Assembly: GCF_025399795.1 (NCBI RefSeq)
Contig: NZ_JAODTZ010000020.1
Location: 62,001-126,000, forward strand
Direction: 5' to 3'
Source of the DNA: Streptomyces rhizosphaerihabitans
GTDB taxonomy: Bacteria > Actinomycetota > Actinomycetes > Streptomycetales > Streptomycetaceae
DNA: 64,000 nt
Position numbers and translations under genes: made by a program. The first letter of the stretch is position 1; every line of letters starts with the position of its first letter. The notes beneath the pieces were generated by a model that ran no database searches, had not been told where the DNA came from, and saw nothing but the letters and a program-made list of their open reading frames with translations. Positions 26,476-36,900 of this stretch are shown piece by piece.

Positions 26476-27699
26476 ATGCGAGTTCTTCTCGTGGGCGCGG
26501 GAGGCGTCGGCACGGCCGTCACCCGGATCGCGGCCCGTCGCGACTTCCTGACCCACATGGTCGTCGCGGACTACGACCTCGCACGCGCCGAGGCGGCCGT
26601 CGCGGCGCTCAAGGAACACGGGGACCGGTTCAGCGCGAGGCGCCTGGACGCCTCCGACGAGGACGCGGTGCGTCAGGCGCTCACCGAGGAGAGGTGTGAC
26701 GCCCTGCTCAACGCGACCGATCCGCGGTTCGTGCTGCCGCTGTTCAACGCGGCCCTCGCGGCGGGCACGCACTATCTCGACATGGCGATGTCCCTGTCCG
26801 CGCCGCACGCCACCGACCCGTACGAGCGATGCGGTGTAAAGCTCGGCGACGCGCAGTTCGAACAGGCCGGTCCGTGGGAGCGCTCCGGGCGGCTGGCCCT
26901 GGTCGGCATGGGGGTGGAGCCGGGCCTGTCGGACGTCTTCGCCCGGTACGCAGCCGACGAACTCTTCGACGAGATCGAGGAGATCGGCGTCCGCGACGGC
27001 GCCAACCTGACGGTCGAGGGCTACGACTTCGCCCCGTCCTTCAGTATCTGGACGACCATCGAGGAGTGCCTCAATCCCCCGGTGGTCTACGAGAAGGATC
27101 GTGGCTGGTTCACCACCGAACCCTTCAGCGAACCTGAGGTCTTCGACTTCCCCGAGGGCATCGGCCCGGTGGAGTGCGTCAACGTCGAGCACGAGGAGGT
27201 CCTGCTCATCCCCCGGTGGGTCGACGCCCGCCGGGTGACGTTCAAGTACGGCCTCGGCGACGACTTCATCGACAAGCTGAAGACCCTCCATGAGCTGGGT
27301 CTGGACGCCACCAAGAAGGTCACCGTCCCCTCGGAGAACGGGCCCGTGGCGGTCTCCCCGCGCGACGTGGTCGCCGCCTGCCTGCCCGACCCGGCAACAC
27401 TGGGCGACCGGATGACCGGCAAGACCTGTGCGGGCACCTGGGTCAAGGGCACCAAGGACGGCTCGGCTCGCGAGGTCTACCTCTACCACGTGGTCGACAA
27501 TCAATGGTCGATGCGCGAGTACGGATCCCAGGCGGTGGTGTGGCAGACCGCCGTCAACCCTGTCATCGCCCTCGAACTCGTCGCGGGTGGAGCCTGGTCG
27601 GCCGGCGGCGTCCTCGGCCCGGAAGCCCTGCCGCCCCGCCCCTTCCTCGACCTGCTCAACGAGTACGGCTCTCCGTGGGGCCTGCGCGAGGAGGGCTGA
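26476..27699 (+). CDS. saccharopine dehydrogenase-like NAD(P)-dependent oxidoreductase
   Basis: 407 residues. An N-terminal Rossmann fold with VLLVGAGGVGTAVTRIAARR, D at the end of the second strand (VVADYDLARAEAAV) and LLNATDPRFVLPLFNAAL. The middle and C-terminal part matches the saccharopine-dehydrogenase/LysDH fold (VGMGVEPGLSDVFARYAAD). Such enzymes act on amino-acid-derived secondary amines; this subgroup is also annotated as saccharopine dehydrogenase-like of unknown substrate. It is probably regulated by the divergent TetR gene. Confidence 0.88.
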   Translation: MRVLLVGAGGVGTAVTRIAARRDFLTHMVVADYDLARAEAAVAALKEHGDRFSARRLDASDEDAVRQALTEERCDALLNATDPRFVLPLFNAALAAGTHYLDMAMSLSAPHATDPYERCGVKLGDAQFEQAGPWERSGRLALVGMGVEPGLSDVFARYAADELFDEIEEIGVRDGANLTVEGYDFAPSFSIWTTIEECLNPPVVYEKDRGWFTTEPFSEPEVFDFPEGIGPVECVNVEHEEVLLIPRWVDARRVTFKYGLGDDFIDKLKTLHELGLDATKKVTVPSENGPVAVSPRDVVAACLPDPATLGDRMTGKTCAGTWVKGTKDGSAREVYLYHVVDNQWSMREYGSQAVVWQTAVNPVIALELVAGGAWSAGGVLGPEALPPRPFLDLLNEYGSPWGLREEG

Positions 27700-27717
27700 C
27701 GGCCGACACATGCCACG

Positions 27718-27748
27718 AGCCGGGGAGCGGCCGACGGGCTCCTCGGCT
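27718..27748. terminator. hairpin terminator after the saccharopine dehydrogenase-like gene
   Basis: Arms 27718-27728 and 27738-27748 pair at 10 of 11 positions around a 9-base loop. Confidence 0.6.
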
Positions 27749-28325
27749 GGGGCCTCCCCGTCACCGCCGAACTCCGGTGGCGGAGCGGATCCGTGTGTCG
27801 ACCGACCATGATCGATCTCGCCGACAACCGCTGCCCCTCTGTTCTCAAGGCCGGGGACCCCTGCGAGTTCGCGGAAGCTGAAGTTTCCTCAGCACGAACC
27901 CGAGGGTGCGCTGTCCCGATTCTGGGGGTGGACCCGCGGGTTCGGGGTCAACTCGCGGGGTCGGCCTGGCCGTGTCCCGCCGAGCGCAACGCCAGTGCGT
28001 TACTGACCTTCTCGGGTGGTTGTCGGGGGTGACGTCTGGTGATCCCTGCGGTACGCCGGTGGGATGCGGTATGCACAGGGTGGGGGTCTGGCTGCTGAAC
28101 GGCAGGCTGTCCGTGACGCGACAGCCCGGTTGTCAGGTCTCACTGCAGCGGGTGGGGACCCAGCAGCCCTTCTGTCTCGAGTTCAACCCAGTCCGCAGCG
28201 ATCGAGTGCAGCACGAACCTGATCGAGCCCCTCCACTCTCCAGCGGTCCCGATCAGGCATTTGATCGACTCGGCGCCAGCGCCAGGCCGAGAACATCGCC
28301 CAGTTCAGGGCGCGGCACCGGTGAA
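27749..28325. other. gene-poor stretch in an accessory region
   Basis: No supported gene. It lies next to integrase and transposase fragments and probably consists of older insertion debris. Confidence 0.4.
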
Positions 28326-28445
28326 TCAGGTCGCGCGCTCGGCGAGCATCCGCCATTGCTCCCGTTTGCGGCGCCAGTGGACGAGGTCAGCGCCGGACAT
28401 AACGAACTTGTCGCAGCTGTGGCAGTTGAGGTTCCCATCGGCGCT
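28326..28445 (-). pseudogene. C-terminal fragment of a large phage/ICE-type integrase
   Basis: The minus frame reads NCHSCDKFVMSGADLVHW then RRKREQWRMLAERAT before a stop. This is the characteristic CxxC-containing tail of large actinobacterial site-specific integrases, as I recall the family. No catalytic domain is nearby, and coding-like sense continues past the stop in the same frame, so this is a decayed remnant. Confidence 0.5.
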
Positions 28446-28469
28446 GGCAGGCGGAGACCTGCTATTTCT

Positions 28470-28900
28470 CGCCGAAGTCCACTGTCTTGGACGGCCGGGT
28501 GCTGCGTTCACGCAGTGTGCCCGGTCTTGAGCAGGAGATCTTCGCGCTGCTGACGGTCTACCAGGCGCTGGTCCGCCTCGCTGACGACGTCACGACGGCC
28601 ACGCCGGGGCTGTCCGTCCAGCGGGTGAGTTTCACCGTTCTGTTCCAGGCCGCCGCCGACCAGATCATCGTCGCCCCAGAGCCGGTCCGAAGCAGTACGG
28701 CGTCGCTGATCAGAGCCATCGGCCGGGCCGGCCGGCCTCCTTCCCGAATGGTGCCGCCAGCGTCTGAAGGTCCGCTATCGCAAGACATCCAGCAAGTACG
28801 CATTCCAGCGGGACCGACATCCGCGCACCGTGCGGGCGTACACATTGGACTTCAAGATGCTCAAGGACGGAGACATCGACACCGGGCCCGACGGTCAAAG
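28470..28900 (+). pseudogene. C-terminal fragment of an IS4-type transposase
   Basis: DGRVLRSRSVPGLEQEIFAL followed by LTVYQALVRLADDVT and LSVQRVSFTVLFQAA is the end of an IS4-family (DDE_Tnp_1) transposase, including the helix after the catalytic Glu. A frameshift near 28730 puts the basic tail (RLKVRYRKTSSKYAFQRDRH) in another frame. There is no start codon or catalytic core. Confidence 0.65.
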
Positions 28901-28987
28901 GGCTATTCGCGGTTGGCCGTGGTGGCCTGCTGATTCAAGCGTGTGCGCCGTGGGCGCTCGGGTCACTGGGGTGGAGCGGTGGCGCGG

Positions 28988-29656
28988 CTACCGTGGGTGC
29001 ACGGCGTAGGTCAGGTGGGTCACCCGCGACGACGGCTCCGAACGGACCGGCTCCAGCGCGACCCTGGACGCGTCCACGCCGTCGAACAGGCGGGTGCCGG
29101 CGCCGAAAAGCACTGGTGACAGCGTGATCGAGAACTCGTCGACCAGGCCGGCGTTCAGGTGCTCCAGGATCGTCGCGCCGCCGCCCGCGATGCGGACGTC
29201 GCGGTCGCCGGCAGCCTCGCGGGCCTGGTCGAGGGCGTGCTCGATACCGTCGTTGACGAAGTGGAACGTGGTGCCGCCGAGCCGCTCCCACGGGTCACGC
29301 TTGGTGTGCGTCACGACGAAGACCGGAGTGTGGAACGGCGCCTCCTCCGGCCATGACTGCTCGCCGAGGTCGAACATGCGCTTGCCCATGACGCTCGCGC
29401 CGGTGCGCTCGAACGTCTCCCGCGCGATGTCGTTGTCGCGGCCCTCCTCGCCGCCCTCGCCGAGCTTCAGGTTCTCCCGGAAGAACCGCAGTGGGAAGAT
29501 CCACTGCTGCAGTTCCATCCATTGCGCCATCCAGCGCTGCACATCGGGGTCGTCCTGCTTGTCGGGCGCGAAAAGGAAGTCGTCAACGGGCACGGACTCG
29601 GGCGCGATGAACCCGTCCAGCGACATCGACACGCTGAAGAACACCTTCCCGGCCAT
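28988..29656 (-). CDS. dihydrofolate reductase family (RibD C-terminal-like) protein
   Basis: 222 residues. Start VFFSVSMSLDGFIAPESVP, middle ASVMGKRMFDLGEQSW and GGGATILEHLNAGLVDEFSITLSPVLFGAG are diagnostic of the RibD_C-type reductases. The start codon meets the stop of the SRPBCC gene at 29656 (overlapping bases), so it is the third gene of an ArsR-SRPBCC-reductase operon. It differs clearly from the paralogue at 23899. Confidence 0.88.
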   Translation of the reverse strand: MAGKVFFSVSMSLDGFIAPESVPVDDFLFAPDKQDDPDVQRWMAQWMELQQWIFPLRFFRENLKLGEGGEEGRDNDIARETFERTGASVMGKRMFDLGEQSWPEEAPFHTPVFVVTHTKRDPWERLGGTTFHFVNDGIEHALDQAREAAGDRDVRIAGGGATILEHLNAGLVDEFSITLSPVLFGAGTRLFDGVDASRVALEPVRSEPSSRVTHLTYAVHPR

Positions 29657-30162
29657 CAGCCCTCCGCCCCCTTCCGAACGATCTCGGTGACGTAGGAGGC
29701 CAGGCTGCTCAGGGTCTGCCGGCCGCCCTCGATCGCGTGGTACTTCTCGACCGCCTCGTCGCGCAGTTCCTTGGTGGGGAACACCGTGTGCATCACGATC
29801 CGGGTCGCCGCGCCGTCCGGCGCGAAGGTCAGGACCGACTCGAAGGCGTTCGGGTCGTCGCGGGACTCACCGTGCAGCAGCGCGATCCGCTCCGGCGGAG
29901 CGATCCGCACCCATCGGATCCATTCGGAGTAGTCGGTCCCGTCCGGCCCGTGCAGCACGAAGTCCCACTCCCCGCCCTCGCGGAACTCGAAGGACCGCGT
30001 GGTGGTGGTGAACCCCTCCGGCCCCCACCACTGCGACAGGTGCCGGACCTCGGTGAACGCCTCGAACACCAGCTCCCGCGGGGCGTCGATGACCCGAGAG
30101 ATCACGATCTCCCGGTCGGCCGTCGCCCGCTCCACTCGCGTTTCTTGCCTTGCCCCTGCCAT
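29656..30162 (-). CDS. SRPBCC (AHSA1/START-like) domain protein
   Basis: 168 residues, the usual length. It shows REIVISRVIDAPRELVFEAFTE, the WWGPEGFTTT motif and GGEWDFVLHGPDG, typical of AHSA1-type SRPBCC proteins that bind hydrophobic ligands in a helix-grip fold. It lies between ArsR (4-bp gap) and the reductase (overlapping), a frequent ArsR-SRPBCC operon arrangement. Confidence 0.9.
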   Translation of the reverse strand: MAGARQETRVERATADREIVISRVIDAPRELVFEAFTEVRHLSQWWGPEGFTTTTRSFEFREGGEWDFVLHGPDGTDYSEWIRWVRIAPPERIALLHGESRDDPNAFESVLTFAPDGAATRIVMHTVFPTKELRDEAVEKYHAIEGGRQTLSSLASYVTEIVRKGAEG

Positions 30163-30165
30163 CGG

Positions 30166-30507
30166 TCATTCCTCCTGCCGTGCCTGCTTGAGGTCCTGCA
30201 CGTAGGTGTCCAGCCGGTCGAAACTCTCGTTCCAGAACCGCTCGAATCCACCGACCCACTCGTGGACCGGCCGCAGTCCGCGGGCGTCCAGCCCGTAGAG
30301 GCGCTGCTTGCCCACCCCGCGGACCCGCACCAGCCCCACCTCCCGGAGCACCCGCAAGTGCTTCGACGCCCCCGGCTGGCTCATCCCCAGCTCCTGGGCC
30401 AGGTCGGTCACCGGCCGCTCACCCGCCCGCAGCAGCGCCAGGATCTCCCGGCGCTGCGGCTCGGCGATCGCGTTGAACGCGTCCGACGTCGTCGCTGCTC
30501 GTGCCAT
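30166..30507 (-). CDS. ArsR family transcriptional regulator
   Basis: 113 residues from the ATG at 30507 (an in-frame ATG at 30519 is possible). Winged helix with FNAIAEPQRREILALLRAGE, recognition helix MSQPGASKHLRVLREVGLV and wing RGVGKQRLYGLDARGL. The metal-binding ELCVCDL-type motif of ArsR/SmtB is absent, so it is of the metal-independent kind usually paired with SRPBCC genes. It is the first gene of the three-gene operon. Confidence 0.92.
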   Translation of the reverse strand: MARAATTSDAFNAIAEPQRREILALLRAGERPVTDLAQELGMSQPGASKHLRVLREVGLVRVRGVGKQRLYGLDARGLRPVHEWVGGFERFWNESFDRLDTYVQDLKQARQEE

Positions 30508-30586
30508 GACAGCTATCATATTCCCATATCGGCATGCGTCAAGCGGGTTGGGAATCGGGCGAGTCCTGCCGGATGACCATTGCCGG

Positions 30587-31159
30587 TCAAAGCAACGGCG
30601 TTGCCGCCGAGTGGTGTGGGCCGTGAGCACCTTCGCGGAAGGTGCGGTACAGCACGCACCGGCGCAGCGGCCCATGGGGCACGCTCGGATCCTCGAAGTC
30701 GTCGGCCTGATCCCGGGTCATGCCGATCCGGCGCATGACTGCCTGGGAACGAAGGTTGCCGACGGTCGTCGACGCAACGACCTCTGACAGCCCGAGGGCC
30801 TCGAAGCCGAAGGCCAGGCAGGCCAGGGCGGCCTCGGTGGCGTAACCGTGACCCCACGCCGAACGAGTCAGCCGCCACCCGATATCCACACCCGTGAACG
30901 GCATGTCCTCGTCCACCTCGTCCAAGCCGGCACGGCCGATGAACTCGCCGGTCTCCCGCGCTTCCAGCGCCCACCACCCAAAACCTCGCTCGTCGAACTC
31001 GGCCTGCATGAGCGTCACCGCGGCATCGCTCTGCTCCCGTGTCAGCAGCTCTCCCAAGTGCTCCCGGACTTCGGGATCGGCGTTCATCGCCGCCCACGGC
31101 ACGAGGTCGGACTCCCGCCATCGGCGGAGCAGAAGACGATCGGTGTGCAGTTCGGGCAT
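30587..31159 (-). CDS. GNAT family N-acetyltransferase (RimJ/RimL type)
   Basis: 190 residues from the ATG at 31159. Motifs ELHTDRLLLRRWRESDL, IGWRLTRSAWGHGYATEAALACLAFGF (acetyl-CoA loop) and NLRSQAVMRRIGM are standard for the family. The substrate is unknown. It is separated from the ArsR operon by about 80 bp on the same strand. Confidence 0.88.
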   Translation of the reverse strand: MPELHTDRLLLRRWRESDLVPWAAMNADPEVREHLGELLTREQSDAAVTLMQAEFDERGFGWWALEARETGEFIGRAGLDEVDEDMPFTGVDIGWRLTRSAWGHGYATEAALACLAFGFEALGLSEVVASTTVGNLRSQAVMRRIGMTRDQADDFEDPSVPHGPLRRCVLYRTFREGAHGPHHSAATPLL

Positions 31160-31345
31160 GCCGCCAGTCAACGCGATCAAGATCAGAGCGTCGATCAGTT
31201 ATATCCGCGCCAGATCGGTCAGGAGGCCGACGGTGTCGCTGGTGCAGGCCCCGAGGGGGGCATGAGGGTGGCCGGTGCGGAGAGGGAGCGATGGTGAGCG
31301 GGGCCGGCCCGCCGCGCTCACGTCACCGTCTCCGTGAGGACACTC

Positions 31346-31699
31346 TCAGACGGGCTGCCACAGCTCGACCCGATTGCCTTCGGGATCGACGACCCAGCCG
31401 AATCGACCGACGCCCTCCATGTCCTGCGTCTCCTGCGCCACCTCCGCTCCCTTGGCACGCAGCTGCGCGAGCATCGCATCCAGGTCGCGGACCCGGAAGT
31501 TGAGCATGGTCTGCTGGGCACGGGAGCCGAAGTAGTCGCTCTCGGACTCGAACGTCGCGAACACCGTCGGCCCGGCGCCCTGACGCCACACGCCGTTCTC
31601 ATCGGCGTCCAGGCCCAGGCAATCGCGATACCACGCGCCCAGGGACACCGGGTCTGCGGCCCGCAAGAAGTAGCCACCGATTCCAAGCACACGTTCCAT
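31346..31699 (-). CDS. VOC (glyoxalase/bleomycin-resistance) family protein
   Basis: 117 residues from the ATG at 31699. One pair of beta-alpha-beta-beta-beta units is visible: GGYFLRAADPVSLGAWYRDCLGL at the start and FGWVVDPEGNRVELWQP at the end (Glu metal ligand). It functions as a metal-dependent lyase, dioxygenase or drug-binding protein. The substrate is not readable. Confidence 0.85.
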   Translation of the reverse strand: MERVLGIGGYFLRAADPVSLGAWYRDCLGLDADENGVWRQGAGPTVFATFESESDYFGSRAQQTMLNFRVRDLDAMLAQLRAKGAEVAQETQDMEGVGRFGWVVDPEGNRVELWQPV

Positions 31700-31759
31700 G
31701 CCGCCATGGTGCCAGGCCGGTGATCGGGCGAGGTGGCACCACACCATCGCCCGCTTCAC

Positions 31760-32185
31760 ACCCCCGTCTCAACCGCGCGGGAACTCATCGGCTGTGCCGA
31801 GCCGCCGGGGCGCGTGACTCAACTTCATCTCCTGGCGGCCGCCGCAATTCCAGTCCAACGGCGCTGTCGGCCGTTTCCCGGTCGGCGCGAGCCCGCCGCT
31901 GCGCCGCAATGGCCGTACGCCCGCCCCTGTCCCTGATGCGGGAGCGAAGGCGCCCGTCCTCAGCGCGGCCTCGCCCTGCGGGTCGAACCCCACCAGGGCG
32001 TTCATCGAGAACGCGGGGACGTCGTCGGCGGAGATCACCGTCCTCTGAGAGGGGAGGTGCCCCTCTGATCCAAGTCCCCGTCGATGACGCCGAGCTTCCG
32101 CTTCCGCTTCCGCTTCCATCTCCGGACGGACCGAACTCGTCTCGCAGCACGGTCACAACCACCAAGATGAGGACCGCAACCCGGC
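31760..32185. other. gap with simple-sequence run
   Basis: No supported gene. A CTTCCG hexamer run lies near 32092-32116 and a 7-bp stem hairpin (AGAGGGG/CCCCTCT) at about 32047-32065. Confidence 0.4.
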
Positions 32186-32200
32186 AAAGGAGTGGTGGAC

Positions 32201-32941
32201 GTGGTCGATGCTCAGGATGGTGCTCCGGCAATCAGCCTGTCCAAGGTGCAATCGCAGGCGCCGGACCTGGTCAGCCTCTACAAGTCGGCCGGATCCAGCG
32301 TGCGCGCGCATGGCCTTGAGGGAGTACGCGCCTCGGTCTATCTCGTACTGGACCGCTCCGGGTCGATGCGGCCCTACTACAAGGACGGCACCATGCAGCA
32401 CCTTGGTGAGCAGGTCCTCTCTCTGTCCGCCCACCTCGATGACAACGGCACGGTTCCGGTGGTGTTCTTCTCCACCGACATCGACGGATCCACCGACCTC
32501 AAGCTCGGAGGTCACCGGGGCCGCATCGACAAACTCCACGAAAACCTCGGCCACATGGGGCGCACGAACTACCACTGGGCCATGGACGAGGTGATCCACC
32601 ACCACGCGGAATCCGGCAGCGGCTCCCCCGCCCTCGTGATCTTCCAGACCGATGGTGGGCCCTCAAGCAAACTTGCCGCCGAGCGCTACCTGTGCAAAGC
32701 CGCCCAACTGCCGCTGTTCTGGCAGTTCATCGGTTTCGGTGACCCCGACGACAACGAGTTCGCCTTCCTCCGCAGGCTCGACGATCTGGCCGTACCGAGA
32801 CATCGCGTCGTCGACAACGCGGGCTTCTTCCACGCCGGCCGTCATCCGCGCACCGTGCCTGACGAACTGCTCTACGACCGGCTTCTGCAGGAGTTTCCCA
32901 GCTGGCTTGTGTCCGCTCGTGCCGCTCAGGTCCTCCAGTGA
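32201..32941 (+). CDS. VWA domain protein of the TerF/TerY type
   Basis: 246 residues from the GTG at 32201 (AAAGGAG eight bases upstream). The N-terminal ISLSKVQSQAPDLVSLYKSAG is the segment found in TerF-type tellurium-resistance-associated proteins. The von Willebrand A domain follows with an intact MIDAS DRSGSM and QTDGGPSS. Such proteins work in Ter stress/phage-defence-associated gene sets, but no terD-like gene is nearby here. Confidence 0.88.
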   Translation: MVDAQDGAPAISLSKVQSQAPDLVSLYKSAGSSVRAHGLEGVRASVYLVLDRSGSMRPYYKDGTMQHLGEQVLSLSAHLDDNGTVPVVFFSTDIDGSTDLKLGGHRGRIDKLHENLGHMGRTNYHWAMDEVIHHHAESGSGSPALVIFQTDGGPSSKLAAERYLCKAAQLPLFWQFIGFGDPDDNEFAFLRRLDDLAVPRHRVVDNAGFFHAGRHPRTVPDELLYDRLLQEFPSWLVSARAAQVLQ

Positions 32942-33140
32942 GAGCCAGGCCCTGGACGACGGTGTCCCAGTCCTTTCCAGATCTGTGGCGATCGTGTGGG
33001 GTCTCGGCGGATCCGCGGCGCGAGTTGCGTTGGCCCGGTCGTCGGCGCCTCGCTCCGGCGGGACGGCCGTAGGCGGCTTGACCTGGGGCGGGTCTGCCGC
33101 GGCGAACGGCGAGGGCGGCATCACCGGCGGCAGGTGCGGT

Positions 33141-33749
33141 ATGAATTCTGGTGTGAACGATCAGACGCAGCCCTCGACCGTTCGCGTGTTCATCGCTCTT
33201 GCCCCGCCCGACCACGCGAAAGAGGAACTGGCCCGGGAGCTACGCCCCGCCTACGAAACGCATCCTCACATGCGGTGGAACCGCGTCGAAGACTGGCACA
33301 TCACCCTGGCGTTCCTGGGAGAGATCCGGGGTGAGGCAGTTCCACTCCTGCGACCGCCTCTCGCCGACCTCGCGGCGGAGCACCGACCGCTCCGCTTGGC
33401 ACTGCGCGGCAGCGGCAGCTTCGACGACCGCGTGCTGTGGAGCGGAATCGACGGAGACCTCGATGCGCTGCACAAGCTCGCCGCCGATGTGCGTTCCACC
33501 GTCAGGGACTGCGGGGTCGCCTTCGAGGACCGGCCGCTTCGCCCCCATCTGACGTTGGCCCGTGCCCGCCGAGGAGACCGGTCCTCGGCAGCGGAAATCG
33601 CCCAGGGGATCGCCGAATTCAACGGCCACCAGTGGCACGCCGAACGTCTGCACCTGGTCGGCAGCAACGTCGGCCGTAGCAGCGGACCGATCCACTACCG
33701 CGACATCGAGGCTTGGACTCTCGGCAACGGGAACTCCACTCGGTCTTGA
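33141..33749 (+). CDS. thpR: RNA 2',3'-cyclic phosphodiesterase / 2'-5' RNA ligase
   Basis: 202 residues from the ATG at 33141. It begins RVFIALAPPDHAKEELAREL, with both catalytic HxT motifs present: HITLAFLGE and HLTLARAR. The 2H phosphoesterase hydrolyses terminal 2',3'-cyclic phosphates on RNA. Length and motif spacing are normal. Confidence 0.92.
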   Translation: MNSGVNDQTQPSTVRVFIALAPPDHAKEELARELRPAYETHPHMRWNRVEDWHITLAFLGEIRGEAVPLLRPPLADLAAEHRPLRLALRGSGSFDDRVLWSGIDGDLDALHKLAADVRSTVRDCGVAFEDRPLRPHLTLARARRGDRSSAAEIAQGIAEFNGHQWHAERLHLVGSNVGRSSGPIHYRDIEAWTLGNGNSTRS

Positions 33750-33865
33750 AGCAACCAACCGTTCCTCCGACCGTTCCTCGCAAGAGTGATTGCCCTGGGG
33801 GCGCGCAAAGACCACAGAACCGTGCAGTTCAGATCGCCGGCGTTGGTGGCGAGTCGCCGAGAGGC

Positions 33866-33911
33866 GGCCGGCTGCGGAGCGGGTTCGATGTGCGCCGCTC
33901 CGCAGCCGGCC
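33866..33911. terminator. long bidirectional hairpin terminator
   Basis: Perfect 17-bp arms (33866-33882, 33895-33911) with a 12-base loop, placed between the convergent ThpR and GH31 genes. Confidence 0.9.
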
Positions 33912-33943
33912 CTGAGTCGTGGGTGGCGGCTACTTGTAGCTGC

Positions 33944-36900
33944 CTACTGATAAGTGACGGTGATCGGGGCGTGCACGCTCTGGCGTGGGAGCGTGATGGT
34001 CAGAACCTTCGAGGTGCTGTCCCAGTGGTAGGCGTGCGGGGACAGCTGCATGCCGGTCGCCGAGACCTTGGTGGGTGCGTGGGTCCCCAGGATGGAGAGC
34101 GTCCACAGGCGGGTCTTGACCTGGCCGGGGAAGGAACCGCGCACCGGACGGATCGACAGTGTGTGGTGGGAACCGTTCTGGCGGTACCGGATGGTCGTCG
34201 TGGCGCTCTGGTTCTTGTGTTTGGTGGTGCCGTTGTCCTCGTAGAGGTGGAACGAGCCCGACGCACCGGCGGCGACGGTGAGTGTGACGTCGGTCAGGGG
34301 GTTTCGGTCGTCGCTGGAGACGTTGTGGGTGCGGGTGGGCAGGATGCCGCCCGCCTTGATGAACACCGGCATCGAGTTCAGGTCGGCGGTCACCTCCTGG
34401 GTACCCCCACCGGTGTAGGTCTCGCCGGTGAAGTAGTTGGTCCACTGGCCGGGCGGCAGCCATACCGAGGTGGTGGCGGAGGTGCCCGGTGTGGTCACGG
34501 GGGCGACCAGTATGTCGGAGCCGTAGAAGTACTCGCTGTCGGCGGCAGCGTACGCCTGGGGCTCCTCGGGGTACTCAAGGTAGGTGGGACGGACGATGGG
34601 CACGCCGGTACGGTTCGCTTCCTCGGCGAGCGTGTAGGTGTAGGGCACCAGGTTCTCGCGGAGATTGAGGAACTTGTCGGCCGACTGCCGCGCCGTCGCG
34701 CCGTACTGCCAGGGCAGCCGGTCGCTGTGGTTGCTGTGCAGGCGGTCGATCGGCTGGAAGGCACCGAACTGGACCCACCGGGCGTACAGGTCGTCGGGCA
34801 GTTTGTGCGTCGTGCGGCGCTGCCCGCCTTCGGTGTACGTCTCCGAACCGGTCAGCCCTGTCGTGTCGTTGTGGCCGCCGATGTCGTGGGTGATGGCCGC
34901 CATCCCGGTCGCGGCGGACTCCCCGGGGGTGTAACCGACCTCCAGCTTCAACGTGCCCCACGTCGAGGAAGTGTCCCCTGTGAAGTGGACGGTGCTGCGC
35001 TTGTCCGCCCACGGTCCGGTCGGCAGCCCCTGCTGGCCGCTGTACCCGGCCGCCTGCAACGAGCCGTACGCACGGGAGAGAACGAATCCGCGGCCGAGGG
35101 TCTTGGCCGCGGCGGTGGCGTACTGCTGGTTGATCCACGCGTCCGGGGTCACACCCGCCAGCGACGACTGCGATGCGTCGCAGCACCAGTCGAGCCACCA
35201 GAAGTCGTTGCCCTGCTGATCCATGGCTTGGTGCAGGTCCATGTACGCCTTGAGCTGGTCCGGGTCGCCGAAGTCGAAGGTGTAGCAGTTGTTCTCGACA
35301 TTGGCGCCCGAGGCGCAGCCGCCCTTCGTCAGTTTGCCCTTGGCCGTGGCCTGCGCCTGGGCGAACTGGGGATCGGACGCGAGGATGCTGGGGTGCACAT
35401 TGAGTGTGTTGTGCAGTCCCTGGGAAGCCGACCAGTCGAAGAAGCCCTTGGGATCGGGGAACTTGGCGGGATCCATCTCCCAACCGCTCCAATTGTTCAC
35501 GGCCTTGAAGTCCGTGTCGGTCACCAGGACGTCCAGCGGGGCGCCTTCGGAGCGGAACGCCGGAAGGATGGCGTTCTGGTAGTCCGCCGCGGTGCGGTCG
35601 ATGTACTCCGAGTACCAGACGCCGTATGCCCATTGCGGCAGTAGTGCGGGTGGTCCGGTCAGCGTGGCCAGATCGCCGAGTCCCCGCTTGTAGTCGTGTC
35701 CGTAGCCGAAGACATAGCCGTCCTGGTAGGGCGCGGCGCCGTGGTCGGGTCGGGGGACCGCCTTCTGCGCCGTGGTGTCGTACAGCGCTGACGGAGTGTC
35801 GTCCAGCAGATACCAACCGTCCTGGTTGAGCAGGCCGGGCGTGGTGAGAAGAGAGTTTTCGTTGCCGGTCACGCCGTCGAGGCCGCGGCGGTATCCGCCG
35901 AGCGCGATGTGCGGTGGGGGCGCGGCCGCCTCGGGGGCGGCCACCGAGACGGTGTCCGCGTTGATGTGACAGCTGGCCGCCTCGGGGCAGTTGAGGGTGA
36001 CGTCGTCCGTGCCCGCTGTGAGTGTGACGGGCACCGAGGCCGTCTGCCAGTCGTCCCAGTCCTTCGTCGTGGGGAACGACAAGGTGGTGTCGGTGCCGGC
36101 GGTGGTGTTGGTGCCGATGGCGGTGTTGGTGCCGACGGCGGATACGGTGGCGGTGCGGTTCTGGTGGAGGCCGTCGCCGCCGACGCCGTTGGCGTAGCGC
36201 ACCCGGAGGGTGTAGACGCCGTCGGCGGGCACGCCGACCACATGGGTCGTCAGGCTCGATCCCTGGTGGAGGTCACCGACGAATCCACTGCCGGCATATC
36301 CCTGGTGATCGGTGGCGTTGACCGCCGTACCGCCGATGCGTCCGGCCTCCGCCTCGCAGCTGACTCCGTACGGACAGTCCGTGATCGCGGTGCTGGAGAC
36401 GGGCGGGTACGCGTCGCCGGGCCGGACGAGCGCGACGCTGTCGACATTGACGTTGCCGGAGTCCGCGGCCGTTCGGGTCAGGGCCAGCGTGTGGTGACCC
36501 GCGCCGAGGTGGACGCTCGCGGTGGCGACGTTCCACGTGTCCCAGTTCGCCGTGACCGGTAACGACACCGTCTGCGGCGCTCCGCCGTCCGCGGAGAGCG
36601 TCAAGGTCCGGGTCCGGCTCTGGCCGTCACCACCGCGGGAGTTGGCGTAGCGCAGGTCGAATTGATACGCCCCATCATTTTTGACATCGATGTCAGCGGA
36701 CGCCGAGCTGCCTGTGCCTTCGAATCCCGCCACGAAGCCGGTCCCCGTGTGGCCGCCATGGTCGGAGGCTACGGAAAGCCCGTTGAGACGCACGTTCTCG
36801 GCCTCGCACAGTGTGCCGAGCGCGCAGGTCAGACGCTGCCACGGGGCGGCGGTCACGGGAGTGGAGCCCGCCGTCATCCGCACCGAAAGGTTCTGCGCGT

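Noticed and set aside
31769..32119. Minus-strand frame containing SADDVPAFSMNALVGFDP
   Set aside because: One segment looks protein-like, but the N-terminus is a simple-sequence Glu-Ala run, with no ribosome-binding site or known family.
33713..35644. 643-codon plus-strand open frame
   Set aside because: Antisense to GH31, and it crosses the terminator hairpin.
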